From the NCBI GenBank assembly GCA_049999725.1, contig JBNGIS010031189.1:1-32451 (forward strand): DNA of 32,451 bases. The letters run 5' to 3'. Made by a program: the position numbers and the translations under genes. Positions within the stretch are counted from its first letter, which is position 1; each line of letters opens with the position of its first letter. This DNA is from Haplomitrium mnioides (taxonomy: Eukaryota > Marchantiophyta > Haplomitriopsida > Calobryales). Below the pieces are notes generated by a model. The model was not told the DNA's origin. It was given only the letters and a program-made list of their open reading frames with translations, and made no database searches. Below are positions 17,106 to 28,482 of the stretch, piece by piece.

Positions 17106-20100
17106 TATGAGGTGTTGCTTGACTTGGTGTTGTTGGAGCCTTCCCTCTTTTTGTTCTTATTTCTCTCTACTTATGAGTGATCTAGCTTATGTATGTGATG
17201 TTGCTTGACTTGGTGTAGAGGAAGCCTTTTATTTTATTATTCTTATTGATCTCTATTATTGGTACTCTAGCTCTTGCATAAGGCTTTCCTTGACTTTGTG
17301 TAGGTGGAACCTTCCTCCTAATTGTTCTTATTGTTCTCTACATGTGAGTGCTCTAGCTCATGCATGTGGTGTTCCTTGACTTGGTGCAAGTGGAGCCTTC
17401 CCTCTTATTGTTACTTTTCTTCTATACTTATGAGTTTTCTAGCTAATGCATGTGGTGTTTCTTGAATTAGTGACCGTTGAGCTTTCCCCCTATTCTTGTT
17501 AATGTTCTCTACCTATAAGTATCTTAGTTCATGCATGTGGTGTTTCTTCATTTATTGTAGGTGAGCCTTCTCCCTTATTGATCTCTACCTATAATGCTTG
17601 AGCTCATGCGATTTGTATTTCTTGACTCTGTGTAGGTGGAGCCTTCCCTATTATTGTTCTTTTTCTTCTTTATTTATGAGTGTTCTAGCTAATATATGTG
17701 GTGTTGCTTGACTTGGTATAGCTCCAACCTTCTTCTTTATTGTTCTTTTTCTTCTCTAACTATGAGTGCTCTAGCTCATGCGTGTGGTGTTGCTTGACTT
17801 GGTGTAGGGGGATCCTTGCCTCTTACTATTCTTTTTATCCTCTACCTTTAAGTGCTCTAACTCATTCATGTTGTTTTGCTTGACTTGGTGAAAGTATAGA
17901 CTTTCCCCTTATTGTTCTTATTATTCTTTACCGATGGGGGCTCTAGCTAATTCATGTGGTGTTGCTTGAACTGGTGTAGGTGGAGCCTTCCCTCTTACTG
18001 TTCTTATGGTTCTCTATTGATAAGTGCTCTACCTCATGCATGTGGTGTTGCGTGTGTTGCGTGACTTGGTGTTGGTAGAGCCTTCTCTCTTTTTGTTCTT
18101 ATTTTTCTCTACCTATGAGTGATCTAGCTTGTGTATGTGGTGTTGGTTGACATAGTGCAGAGGGAACCCTCCCCCTTATTGTTCTTATTGCTCTCTACCA
18201 TAAGTACTCTAGCTCTTGCATGTAGTGTTGCTTAACTTGGTGTAGGTGGAGCCTTTCGCCTTATTGTTTTCATTAATCTGTACTTATGAGTTATCTAGCT
18301 CATACATATGATGTTTCTTGACTTGGTGTACGTTGAGCCTTCCCCATTTTTTTGTTATTGTTTTGTGCCTGCAAGTGCTCTAACTCATGCATGTGGTGTT
18401 TCTTCACTTGGTGGTGATGAGTGTTGTGGCTCATTCATGTGGCGTTGCTTGACTTGATATTGGTGAAGACTTGCTCCTTTTTGTTCTTATTGTTGTCTAT
18501 CTATGAGTACTCTAGCTCATGCATGTGGTGTTGCTTGACTTGGTGTAAGTGGAGCCATTCCCTTTATTGTTGTTTTTCTTCTCTACCTATGAGTGATGCA
18601 ACTCCTACATGTGATGTTGCTTGACTTGGTGTACGTTGAACCCTCTCCCTTATTCTTGTTAGTGTTCTCTACCTATGAGTGCTCTAGCTCATGCATGTGG
18701 TGTTGCTTAACTTGGTGTTGATAGAGTCTTCCCTCTTATTGTTCTAAATTTTCTCTACCTATGAGTGCTCTAGCTTATGCATGTAGTGTTGTTTGACTTG
18801 ATGGTTGTGGAGCCTTCACTCTTTTTGTTCTTATTGTTCTCAACCTATGAGTGCTCTAGCTCATATATGTGGTGTTGTTTTACTTGGTGTAGAGGGAGCC
18901 TTCTCTTTTATTGTTCTCTTTGTTTTCTACTATCAGTGCTCTAACTCATGCATGTGCTCTTGCTTAACTTGGTGTAGGTGGAGCCTTCACCCATAATGTC
19001 GTTATTGTTCTCTACCTATGAGTTTCTTAGCTCATGCATATGGTGTTGCTTGATTTGTTGCTGGTGAAATCTTCCTCGTTATTGTTCCTATCTATGAGTG
19101 ATCCAGCTCATGCATGTGATGTTGCTGCACTTGGTTTTGGTGGAGCCTTCTCCCATATTGTTCTTTTTGCTCTCTACTAATAAGTGCTCTAGCTTATGCA
19201 TGTGGTGTTGCTTGACTCTGTGTAGCTAGAGTTTATTCTTTTTTTTTCTTATTGTTCTCTACCTATGAGTGCTCCAGCTCATGCATGTGCTTTTGCTTGA
19301 GTTGCTTTTGGTGGAACCTAGTTGTTTTTATTTTCCTCTACATATGACTATTCTAGCTCATGCATATGGTGTTGTAGAACTTTCCCTCTTATTGTTCTTA
19401 TTGTTCTCTACCTAGAAGTGCTCTAGCTCATGCATTATGTGTTGTTGAACTTGGTGTTGGTGAAGCCTTCCCCATTATTTTTGTTATTCTTCTCCACTTA
19501 TGATTGCTTTAGCTCATGCATATGGTGTTGCTTGACTTGGTTAAGTTGGATCCTTCCGCATTATTGTTTTGATTTTTCTCTACCAAAGAGTGCTCCATCT
19601 CATGCATGTGGTGTTGCTTGAGTTGGTAATGATGGAGCCTTCCCTTTTTCTTTCTTATTGTTCTCTAGTTATAAGTGTTCCAGCTTGTGCATGTGATGTT
19701 GCTGCACTTGGGTGTAGGTGGATCCTTTCCCCATTTTGTTCTTATTTTTTTCTACCTATGAGTGCTCCATCTCATGCATGTGGTGCTGCTCGACTTGGTG
19801 TAGGTGAAACCTTGCCCTTATTGTTCTCATTGTTCTCTACCTTTGAGTTCTCTAGCTCATGCATGTGGTGTTATTGCACTTGGTGTAGGTAGAGCCTTCT
19901 CCCTTATTGTTTTGATTGTTCTCTATCTTTGAGTGCTCGAGTTGAGGCATGTCGTGTTGCTTAACTTAGATTAGATAGAGCCTGCTTTTTCATTGTTCTT
20001 ATATTTTGCTACATATGAGTGACGTAGCTCATGCATGTGATGTTGCTTGACTTGGTATTAGTATAGCCTCCAACCTTATTGTTCTTATTATTCTCTATCT

Positions 20101-23100
20101 ATGAGTGCTCTAGCTTTTGCATATGGTGTTGCTTGATTTTTTGTGGGTGGATCCTTCCCCCTTATTGTTCTTATTGTTCTCTACTTATGAGTGGTCTAAC
20201 TCATCCATGCGGTATTTCTACACTTAGTGTTGATGGAGCCTTCCACCTTATTATTCTTGCTGCTCTCTATCTATGAGTGCTCTAGCTCATGCATGTAGTG
20301 TTTCTTGACTTGGTGTAGCTAGAGACTTCCGTCATATTGTTCTAATTGTTATTTTCCCATGAGTGCTCTAGGTCATGAATGTGAATGTTATTAAGTTGGT
20401 GCTAATAGAGCTTTTGTCTTAATTGTTCTTGTTGTTATATACATATCAAAGCTCTAGCTGAAGCATGTGGTGTTGCTTCAGTTGGTGTTGGTGGAGCTTC
20501 CTCTCTTATTTTTCTCATTGTTCTCTACCTATAGGTGCTCTTGCTCATGCATGTGGTGTTGTTGCACTTGGTGTTGGTGGAGCCTTCCCCCTTATTGTTT
20601 TCTACATATGAGGCACTAACACATGCATGAGGTGTTGGTTCACTTTGAGTTGGTGGAGCCTTCTCTATTATTGTTCTTGTTATTCTATGCCTATGAGTGC
20701 TTTAGCTCATGCATGTGGTGTTGCTTGACTTTGTGTAGGTGGAGCCTTCTTCTTTATTGATCTTCTTGTTCTCTACTCGTGAATGCTCTAGCTCATGCAT
20801 GTGGTGTTTTCTAACTTGGTGTTTGTGGAGCCTTTCCTATTATTGTTGTTTGTTCTCTAGCTATGAGTGCTCTAGCTCATGCATGTGGTGTTGCTTGACT
20901 TGGTGTAGGTGGAGCCTTTCGCCTTATTGTTCTTATTATTCTCTACATATGAGTTCTCCATCTCATATATGTGGTGTTGCTTGACTTGGTGTTGGTGGAG
21001 CTTTCCCCCAAATTATTCTAATTGTTCTCTAGCTATAAGTGCTCCCTCTTAAGTCGGTGTAGGTGGAGCCTGCCACCTTATTGTTCTCTACCTCTAAATG
21101 CTTCAGGTCATGCATGTGATGCTGCTTGACTTGCTGTTGTTGGAGCTTACCCCTAAATTATTCTTATTGTTCTCTACCTATGAGTGATCCAACTAATGCA
21201 CATGGTGTTGCTTGAGTTGGTGTAGGTGGGGACTTCTATCTTTATGTTCACTACCTATGAGTGCTCCAACTCATGTATGTGGTGGTGCTTGAGTTGATGA
21301 AGCCATCCCTCTAATTGTTCTTTTTGTTCTCTACCTATGAGTGCTTGAGCTTATGCATGTCGTGTTCCTTGAGGTTGTGTTGGTGGAGCCTTCACTCTTG
21401 TTGTTCTCTACCTATGAGTGCTCCAACTCATGCATTTGGTGCTGATTGAATTGGTGAAGCCTTCCCTCTAAATTTTCTTATTGCTCTCTACCTCTGAGTG
21501 CTCTAGCGGATGCATGTGGTGTTGCTTCAATTGGTGAATTCTTCCCCCTAATTATTCTTATTGTTTTCTATCTATGAGTGCTCTAGTTTATGCATGTGGT
21601 GTTGCTTGATTTGGTGTAGGTGGAGCCTTTGCCCTTATTGTTCTTATTGTTCTCCACCTATGAGCACTCAAGCTCATGCATATGGTGTTGTTGCACTTGG
21701 TGTTGGTGGAGCCTTCCGCCTTATTGTTCTTATTGTTCTCTAGCCATGAGTGCTCCAACTCATGCATGTGTTGTTGCTGCACTTTGTGTAGGTGGAGCCT
21801 CTCCCCTTTTTATTCTCATTGCTCTCTACCTATGAGTTCTTCGGCTTCTACATATGGTGTTGCTTGACTTAGTGTAGGTGATGCTTTCCTCCTTACTATT
21901 CTCCTTGTACTCTACCTATAAGTGCTCTAGCTCATGTATGTGGTGTTGCTGCACTTGGTGTAGGTTGAGCCTTCACTTTTATTGTTTTGATTGTTCTATG
22001 TGCATCAATTTTCCAGCTCACGGGTGTGGTGTTGCCTTGGGAAAGGTAGAGGCTTCATTCTTATTGCATTTATATCTTTTTATGTGTGAGTGTTGTAGCT
22101 CATGCATGTGGTGTTGCTTGACTTGGTATTGGAAGAGTCTGTCCTTTTTTTTTTGTGTTCTCTACCTATGAGTACTTTATTTCATGCATGTGGTGTTTCT
22201 TGATTTTTTGTTGGTGGAGCCTTTCCACTTGTTGTTATTATTGTTTTCTACCTATGAGTGCTCTAGCTCATGCATGTGATGTTGTTGCACTTGTATTGGT
22301 AGAGCCTTTACTCTTATTGTTCTTGCTACTCTCAACCTATGAGTGCTCTAGCTCATGAATGTGATGTTGTTGCACTTGCATTGGTGGAGCCTTCCTTCTT
22401 ATTGTTCTTGCTACTCTCTACCTATGAGTGCTCTAGCTCATGCATGTCATGTTTCTTGGCTTGGTGTAGCTAGAGTCTTCCCCTTTATTTTTCTCTACAT
22501 ATGAGTGCTCTAGCTCATGCATGAGGTTTGCTTGAGTTAGTGTTGGTGGAGCCTTTGCACTTATTTTTCTTGTTGTTCTTTAGGTATGAGTGCTCTACCT
22601 CATTCATGTAGTGTTGCTTCACTTGGTATGGGTGGAGCCATCGCTTTATTGTTGTTTTTTTCTCTACCTATGAGTGCTCTAGCTCATGCATGTGGTGTTG
22701 ATGGACTTGGTGTAGGTGGAGCCTTTCCACTTAATTTTTCTTTTTGTTCTCTATTTATGAGTGCTCCAGCTCATGCATGTGGTTTTGCCGGAGTTGGTGT
22801 AGGTGGAGCCTTCTCCCTTTGTTCTCTACATATGTTTTCTCGAGCTCATGCATGTGGTGTTGCTTGAGTTTGTGAAGCCTTCCTCCTAATTGTTCTTATT
22901 GTTTTCTACCTATTATTGCTCTGTTTCATGCATGTGGTGTTGCTTGACTTGGTGTAAGTGGAGCCTTTCTTATTGTTGTTGTTTTTGTTCTCTACTTATG
23001 AATGCTCTAGCTCATGCATGTGTGTTTCTTGACTTGGTGTAGGTGGAGCCTTCTCCCTTATTGTTTTTGTTGTTTTCTACCTTTGAGTGCTCAATCTGAT

Positions 23101-24440
23101 ACATGTGGTGTTGCTTAACTTGGTGCAAGTGGATTCTTCCCCCTTACTGTTCTTATTGTTCTCTACATATGAGTGCCCTAGCTTATGCATGTGGTGCTAC
23201 TGTACTTGGTGTTAGCTTTCCTCTTTATTGTTCTCTACTTATAAATGCTCCACCTCATGCATATGGTGCTGCTTGATTTGGTGTTGGTGGAGCCTTCCAA
23301 CTTATTTTTCTTTTTGTTCTCTACTTATGAGTGTTTAAGCTCATGCATGTGGTGTTGCTGGAGTTTGTGTAGGTAGAGCCTTCTCCCTTTTGTTCTCTAC
23401 CTATGTTTTCTCTAACTCATGTATGTGGTGGTTCTTGAGTTTGTGAAGCCTTCCCTATAGTTTTTCTTATTGTTCTCTACCTATAAGTGCTCTATCTCAT
23501 GCATGCTATGTTGTTTGACTTGGTGTAGGTGGAGCCTTCCCCCTTATTGTTCTTATTGTTCTTCACCTATGAGTGCCCTAGCTCATGCATGTGTTGTTGT
23601 TGCACTTGGTGTTGATGGAGCCTTCTCCCTTATTTTTCTTATTGTTCTTTAGCTATGAGGGCTCTTATTTATGCATGTGATGTTGTTGCACTTGGTGTAG
23701 GTTGAGACTTTTCCCTTATTGTTCTTTTGGTTCTCTTCATATGAGTGCTCTAGCTTATGCATGTGGTGTTGCTGCACTTGGTGTTGGTAGGGCCTTCACC
23801 TTTATTGTTGTCTACTTATAAGTGCCCTAGATCATGCATGTGGTGTTGCTTGACTTGGTGTTGGTGGAGCTGTCCCACTTAATTTTGTTTTTGTTCTCTA
23901 CTTATGAGTGCTCGAGCTCATGCATGTGGTGTTGCCAAAGTTGGTGTTGGTGGAGCCTTCCCTCTTTTGTTCTCTACCTATGTTTTATCCATCTCATGCA
24001 TGTGGCTGTTCTTGAGTTTGGAAAGAATTTCTCCTATTTGTTCTTATTGTTCTCTATTTATGAGTGGTCTATCTCATGCATATGGTGTTGCTTGACCTTG
24101 TCTAGGTGGAGCCTTTTCTTTTATTGTTATTTTTGTTCTCCACCTATGAGTGCTCTAGCTCATGGATGTGTTGTTGATGCACTTGATGTTGGTGGAGCCT
24201 TTCTCCTTATTGTTCTAATTGTTCTTTAGATGTGAGTGTTCCAGCTCATGCATGTGATGTTGTTGCACTTGGTGTATGTTGAGCCTTTCCCCTTATTGCT
24301 CTTGTTATTTTCTACCTATGAGTGCTCTTGCTTATGCATGTGGTGTTGCTTGAGTTTGTGTAGGTGAAGCCTTGCCACTTAGTGTTCTCATTGTTTTGTG
24401 TATGTTAGTGATCTAGCTCATGCATGTGGTGTTGTGTTTC
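17106..24440 (+). repeat. Satellite array, part 2 (86 bp monomer)
   Basis: About 7.3 kb, same monomer and orientation as part 1. The first monomer is the right half of the one split by copy B. The period was measured at 23472 to 23558 (start of gttctctacc to start of gttcttcacc), exactly 86 bases. Besides monomers with GCTTGACTTGGTGTAGG there are many with TTGCACTTGGTGTTGG, especially after about 19000. The array ends at gtggtgttg about 24437. The open frames 18805-18996, 19430-19621, 21676-21867 and 23904-24095, all of 63 codons, are repeat by-products. No other gene is seen. Confidence 0.95.
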
Positions 24441-27400
24441 ACTAAATTGTGGGCATAGGGGGAGGAACCCATAGTTCTCATTGTGAATGGGGTTAAAAAG
24501 GTTTTGCTATTGGTCTATCTCTGTTGTATAATGGTCATCTTCTTTAGGCTATGGTTGCAGTATAGTGGTAATTGGTTGTGAGGTGGATGTCTAGTGGAAG
24601 TGAGGGCTAGACAAGGTTCTTTCTAGGGTGGCAATCAAACTAGTTCTAACTCAGCAAATTGTTTATAACAGAAGCTAAGTGTAGATAAAGGAAGCAATAG
24701 CAATGAGTATGCCCACGGGCAACAAGTTTGAGATACAAATCATACGTACTAACATTAAGAACTAAGAAGTGTGAGCTATCAAAGGTTTTCACTTGCAAGT
24801 CTAGAGGAAGATATATGTTTCAAGACTAGGAACGGGCAAGGGATACAAACATGTATAGTAACTATCTAGTGGGATTGAGAGAATCAGAAGATATATGGGG
24901 ATGGAGAGATATATAGATCGGGTTCTAAAATGTACGTATGATAGATTAGATCAAATCCTAGTGTTAGTTTGAGGAGTTAGAGCGGGTTCTAAAGATGCAT
25001 CGGGTGAGGAATATATTGTACGAATTGTCAAAAGTGACGGTCAAACTACCTCCATTGAAGATGACATTGGGCGGTGTTATACCGATGGCGACTAAAGGTA
25101 AGTACCGGTCAATGGTTCAAATGGAGAAAACTTATTGGGTGCTATGGACAAGGGTTGGGTTGTATGCTTGGGTCAAGAAGTTATCAAAATGACGTCACAA
25201 ATGCGATTTGTCAGACACAATGTTCCAACTTCCACGTTGAAAACGACGTCGGGTGGCGAGAGTAGACCGAATAAAAGGGATGGCTCTATGGCTAAGGGCT
25301 TAGACTGATGGTTGAAGACTAGGCCGATAAAAGACAACTAAGAAAATTGGGCTAACTAATTGGGTTTGGGGAGCTTATCAAGGTGACATCAATGGTGCAA
25401 CTAAACGGGAGTGGCGTTCAAACTTCCAAGTGGAAGATGGCATTGGGCAAAAGAAACGGACTAGATAAAAGGAAGGTCTTACTGATACCAAGATAGACTA
25501 GTGGTCAAGAGACCGGGCCGATAAGAATTAACTTCAAATGGACGACATCACATTGTTCCAACAACACCGGGCAAATACTATGATAAGATAAGAGAGGGAG
25601 GTCCTACGAATAATCTAAAAGTCCATTAGATACATGTGGTCAATAACTAGAGTCGCTAGAGAGGGAAGGCATCTATACTGCGAACTCGTAGGTTGAGTCG
25701 GGGGCTCTAATTCAAGAATAGAGTTGATAGTTTAGCATCCAAGAAGAAGCAATATAGTGTATACTACAAACTCTTTGGTAGGGGTTTATGAATCGGATGG
25801 GACCCTAATCACAAAATTACTCGTCAACTTCTTTAAGGAAAGTTTTGATTGAATGCAAGGATACAATTTATGTTGCTGACCAGTCAGATGGGATAAAGTC
25901 GAACTACGTAATAACACAAGTCGAGCAAAGACTGGACAACACACTACTTACAAACCTATATATTCACATAAGTCAATGCAATGCAAATCATAAAGGCATA
26001 ACTTCTCACGCTATATACATAAGATCATAAGTCTTCAGCCAACTATTGAGTTGAATTACATCAAGACAACCTGTCAACTTCTTGAACCACAATATGAGTT
26101 CTTAGATCTCTGGTCTCGGGTTGTAAAGAGTATACTACTCAAACTCAGATCTTTATGTTTGTTCAACTTACGTTGGAGCAAAAGTAGAAAACAATAGCAA
26201 AAATAATGATGAAATAAGAGAACGACAAAATATAGCAAGGAAAGTAGACTACTTTTTTCTAACAAAGTCCTTTCTTTCTTCATTCCAATTGCTAATACTA
26301 AACCCACAATAAAAGGCAAGAAATGTTACTACATATGAGAGGTAGACTCATCTCTCTTAAGCAATAGTCTCCTTTTCTACACCTCTCTTGGACATTCACA
26401 ACAGATAGCTAAGAACACATCATAACACTAACACTCGCACTTAGATTTTGGAACAACATGTTACTACAAAGAAAGGTAACTATGATAGACTCAAGAAACT
26501 CTACAAAATATGTAGACACAAAACAACATTACAATAACAAAGAACTCTACTATGTCTTACAATTGATTTGCTTCTGATGTCTTGCAATTCTTTGGAGTCG
26601 ATTCTTGATTGTGCTTATTTTCCCACTTGAAATTTTTCCTCAGCTTTGTTGAAGTCTCAGTCCTTCTTCATATCTTGCTAGGGAGTCCAACTCATTAAGC
26701 AACATTTGTATTTTTTATTGAAGTCTTGTTTTCATTCGTATCAAGTTGCCTCAGGGTCAGCATTGCAACCACTCTACCTTTACTTTAACCTCTTCAGTAT
26801 CAAATGTTCTTTATTGGATGACATGATATTACTCCGTCTCAACACCTTGTCAAGATTTTTCTATATTCTTGTCTATCCACCAAGACATTCACTACGGTCT
26901 TTGTCATCTTACTTCTCAATCTGATTGATGACTAATGTCATTGGGGCCAAAAGGTTCTCGTCGTCCATACAGATTTTGAAATTCGAAGAGCTTAAGAATG
27001 AGGCAAGATTTAATAAACTATAGTACAGTGCTAGAGAGAACAAAGGACGAACAAAAACAAGGAAAAAAAGAGAGAAGATGAAGAAGTAGGATAGCAAGAT
27101 TTGGTTCTTCCTCTTCTTTTATACCAGATATTTAGACTTAACAAAACATAACAAAAACAGAAACAAAAACTCGAATATACATAAATACTTTATTTTTGAA
27201 AGCACATATCTTTTTTATAGCTCTTTTGATCTTTGTCTTCTAAGTGTCATATGAGAATTTTGATAGCTTGCCTTCTGCAGATCTAATCATCTCATTATCT
27301 GCCAAGTACAATAATTGTTCAAATTCTAAATCTACTACATATCTATTCTAGTACATGAATTTTTACAAGCTACAAATGCTCTTAGTTTATTATCATGTGT

Positions 27401-27501
27401 CAATGTTGCTTTGCAAAGTTGTTTTTATGTCGATGTTGAGTCAATGCATGCTCTTATGAGCTCCACTTTGTGTACTTGAACACTTCTTAATCCTATTTTG
27501 A
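24441..27501. other. 3 kb unclassified block interrupting the satellite
   Basis: The satellite stops within a monomer at about 24440 (tgttg, then TGTTTCACTAAATTGTGGGC) and resumes at about 27502. The block has no long open frame and no recognised transposase, reverse transcriptase or LTR pair. The longest open stretches (25845-26030 +, 26074-26319 -, 26909-27097 -) show no domain. The first 1.2 kb is relatively GC-rich and contains degenerate tandem repeats at 25021-25610; 26000-27500 is AT-rich and featureless by eye. The last ~120 bases (27380-27500) contain fragments that may be badly decayed monomers (caatgcatgctctt). It may be a decayed mobile element or older flanking DNA. Confidence 0.5.
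25021..25610. repeat. Degenerate tandem repeats of ~160-195 bp
   Basis: Related blocks start at about 25027, 25181, 25375 and 25531. Shared landmarks are tatcaa-rtgac near the start, aacttccaMgttgaaRaYg or ccattgaagatg in the middle, cattgggc or cgtcgggt, then ataaaaggg. Between blocks 2 and 3 and between blocks 3 and 4, agactgatggttgaagacta and agactagtggtcaagagacc correspond, each followed by ggccgataa. Copies are strongly diverged and spacing varies from about 155 to 195 bases. No match to the 86 bp satellite is seen. Confidence 0.6.
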
Positions 27502-28482
27502 ACTCTATCTCTAGTCATAACATGTTGTTGCATTTGGTGTAGGTGGAGCCTTCCCCTTTATTGTTTTGATTGTTCTTCACCTATGAGTGCTCTAGCTCTT
27601 GCATGTGGTGTTGCTTGACTTGGGGCAGGTGGGGCCTTTTTTCTTATTGTTCTTATATTTCTCTATGTATGAGTGTTGTAGCTCATGCATGTGGTGTTGC
27701 TTGACTTGGTGTTTGTGGAGCCTTCCTCCATATTATTCTTATTTTTCTCTACCTATGAGTTCTCTATCTCATTCATGTGGTGTTGCTTGATTTGTTGTTG
27801 GTGGAGCCTTCCCTTTTATTGTTTTTATTGTTCTCTACCTATAAGTGCTCTAGCTCTTTCACGTGATGTTGCTGCACTTGGTGTTGGTGGAGCCTTCCCC
27901 CGAATTGTTCCTATTGCTCTCTACCTATTAGTGCTCCAACTCATGCATGTAGTGTTGCTTGACTTGGTGTTGATGGTGCCTTCCTCCTTATTGTTCTAAT
28001 CGTTCTCTACCTATGAGTGCTCCAACTCAGACATGTGATTTTTCTTAAGTTGGTGTTGGTTGAGCCTTCAACCTTATTTTTCTTATTGTTCTCTACATAT
28101 GAGTGCTTTAGCTCATGCATGTGGTGTTTCTTTACTTGGTGTTGGTGGAGGCTTCTTTCTTATTGTTCTCTACCCATAAGTACTCTAGCTCATGCATGTG
28201 GTGTTGCTGCACTTGCTGTTGGTGGAGCCTTCCCTCTTATTGTTCTCTATCTATAAGTGCTCTAGCTTATGCATGTGGTATTGCTGTACTTGGAGTTGGT
28301 GGAGCCTTCCCCATTATTATTCTTTTTGTTTTTTTGCCAATAGGTGCTATAGCTCATGCACATGGTGTTGCTTCACTTGGTGTAGGTGGAGCCTTCCACC
28401 TTATTGTTCTTATTGTTCTCTAACTATGAGTGCTCTAGCTCATGCATGTAGTGTTTCTTGACTTGGTGTTGGTGGAGCCTTC
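27502..28482 (+). repeat. Satellite array, part 3 (86 bp monomer)
   Basis: About 1 kb of the same satellite in the same orientation, starting with a shortened monomer (actctatctctagtcataac) and ending abruptly inside the monomer at gtggagccttc (28482). The open frames at 27599-27790 (63 codons), 27685-27999 and 28115-28423 are repeat by-products. Both the period and the variant positions match part 2, so this is a continuation of the same array beyond the 3 kb block. Confidence 0.9.

Noticed and set aside
24995-25265. Two overlapping short + frames in the 3 kb block
   Set aside because: They lie within the degenerate tandem repeat, do not persist in the other repeat copies, and have no known domain.
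26074-26319. 81-codon - strand frame with hydrophobic stretches
   Set aside because: Phe/Leu-rich because of AT-rich sequence; no conserved motif or supporting context.
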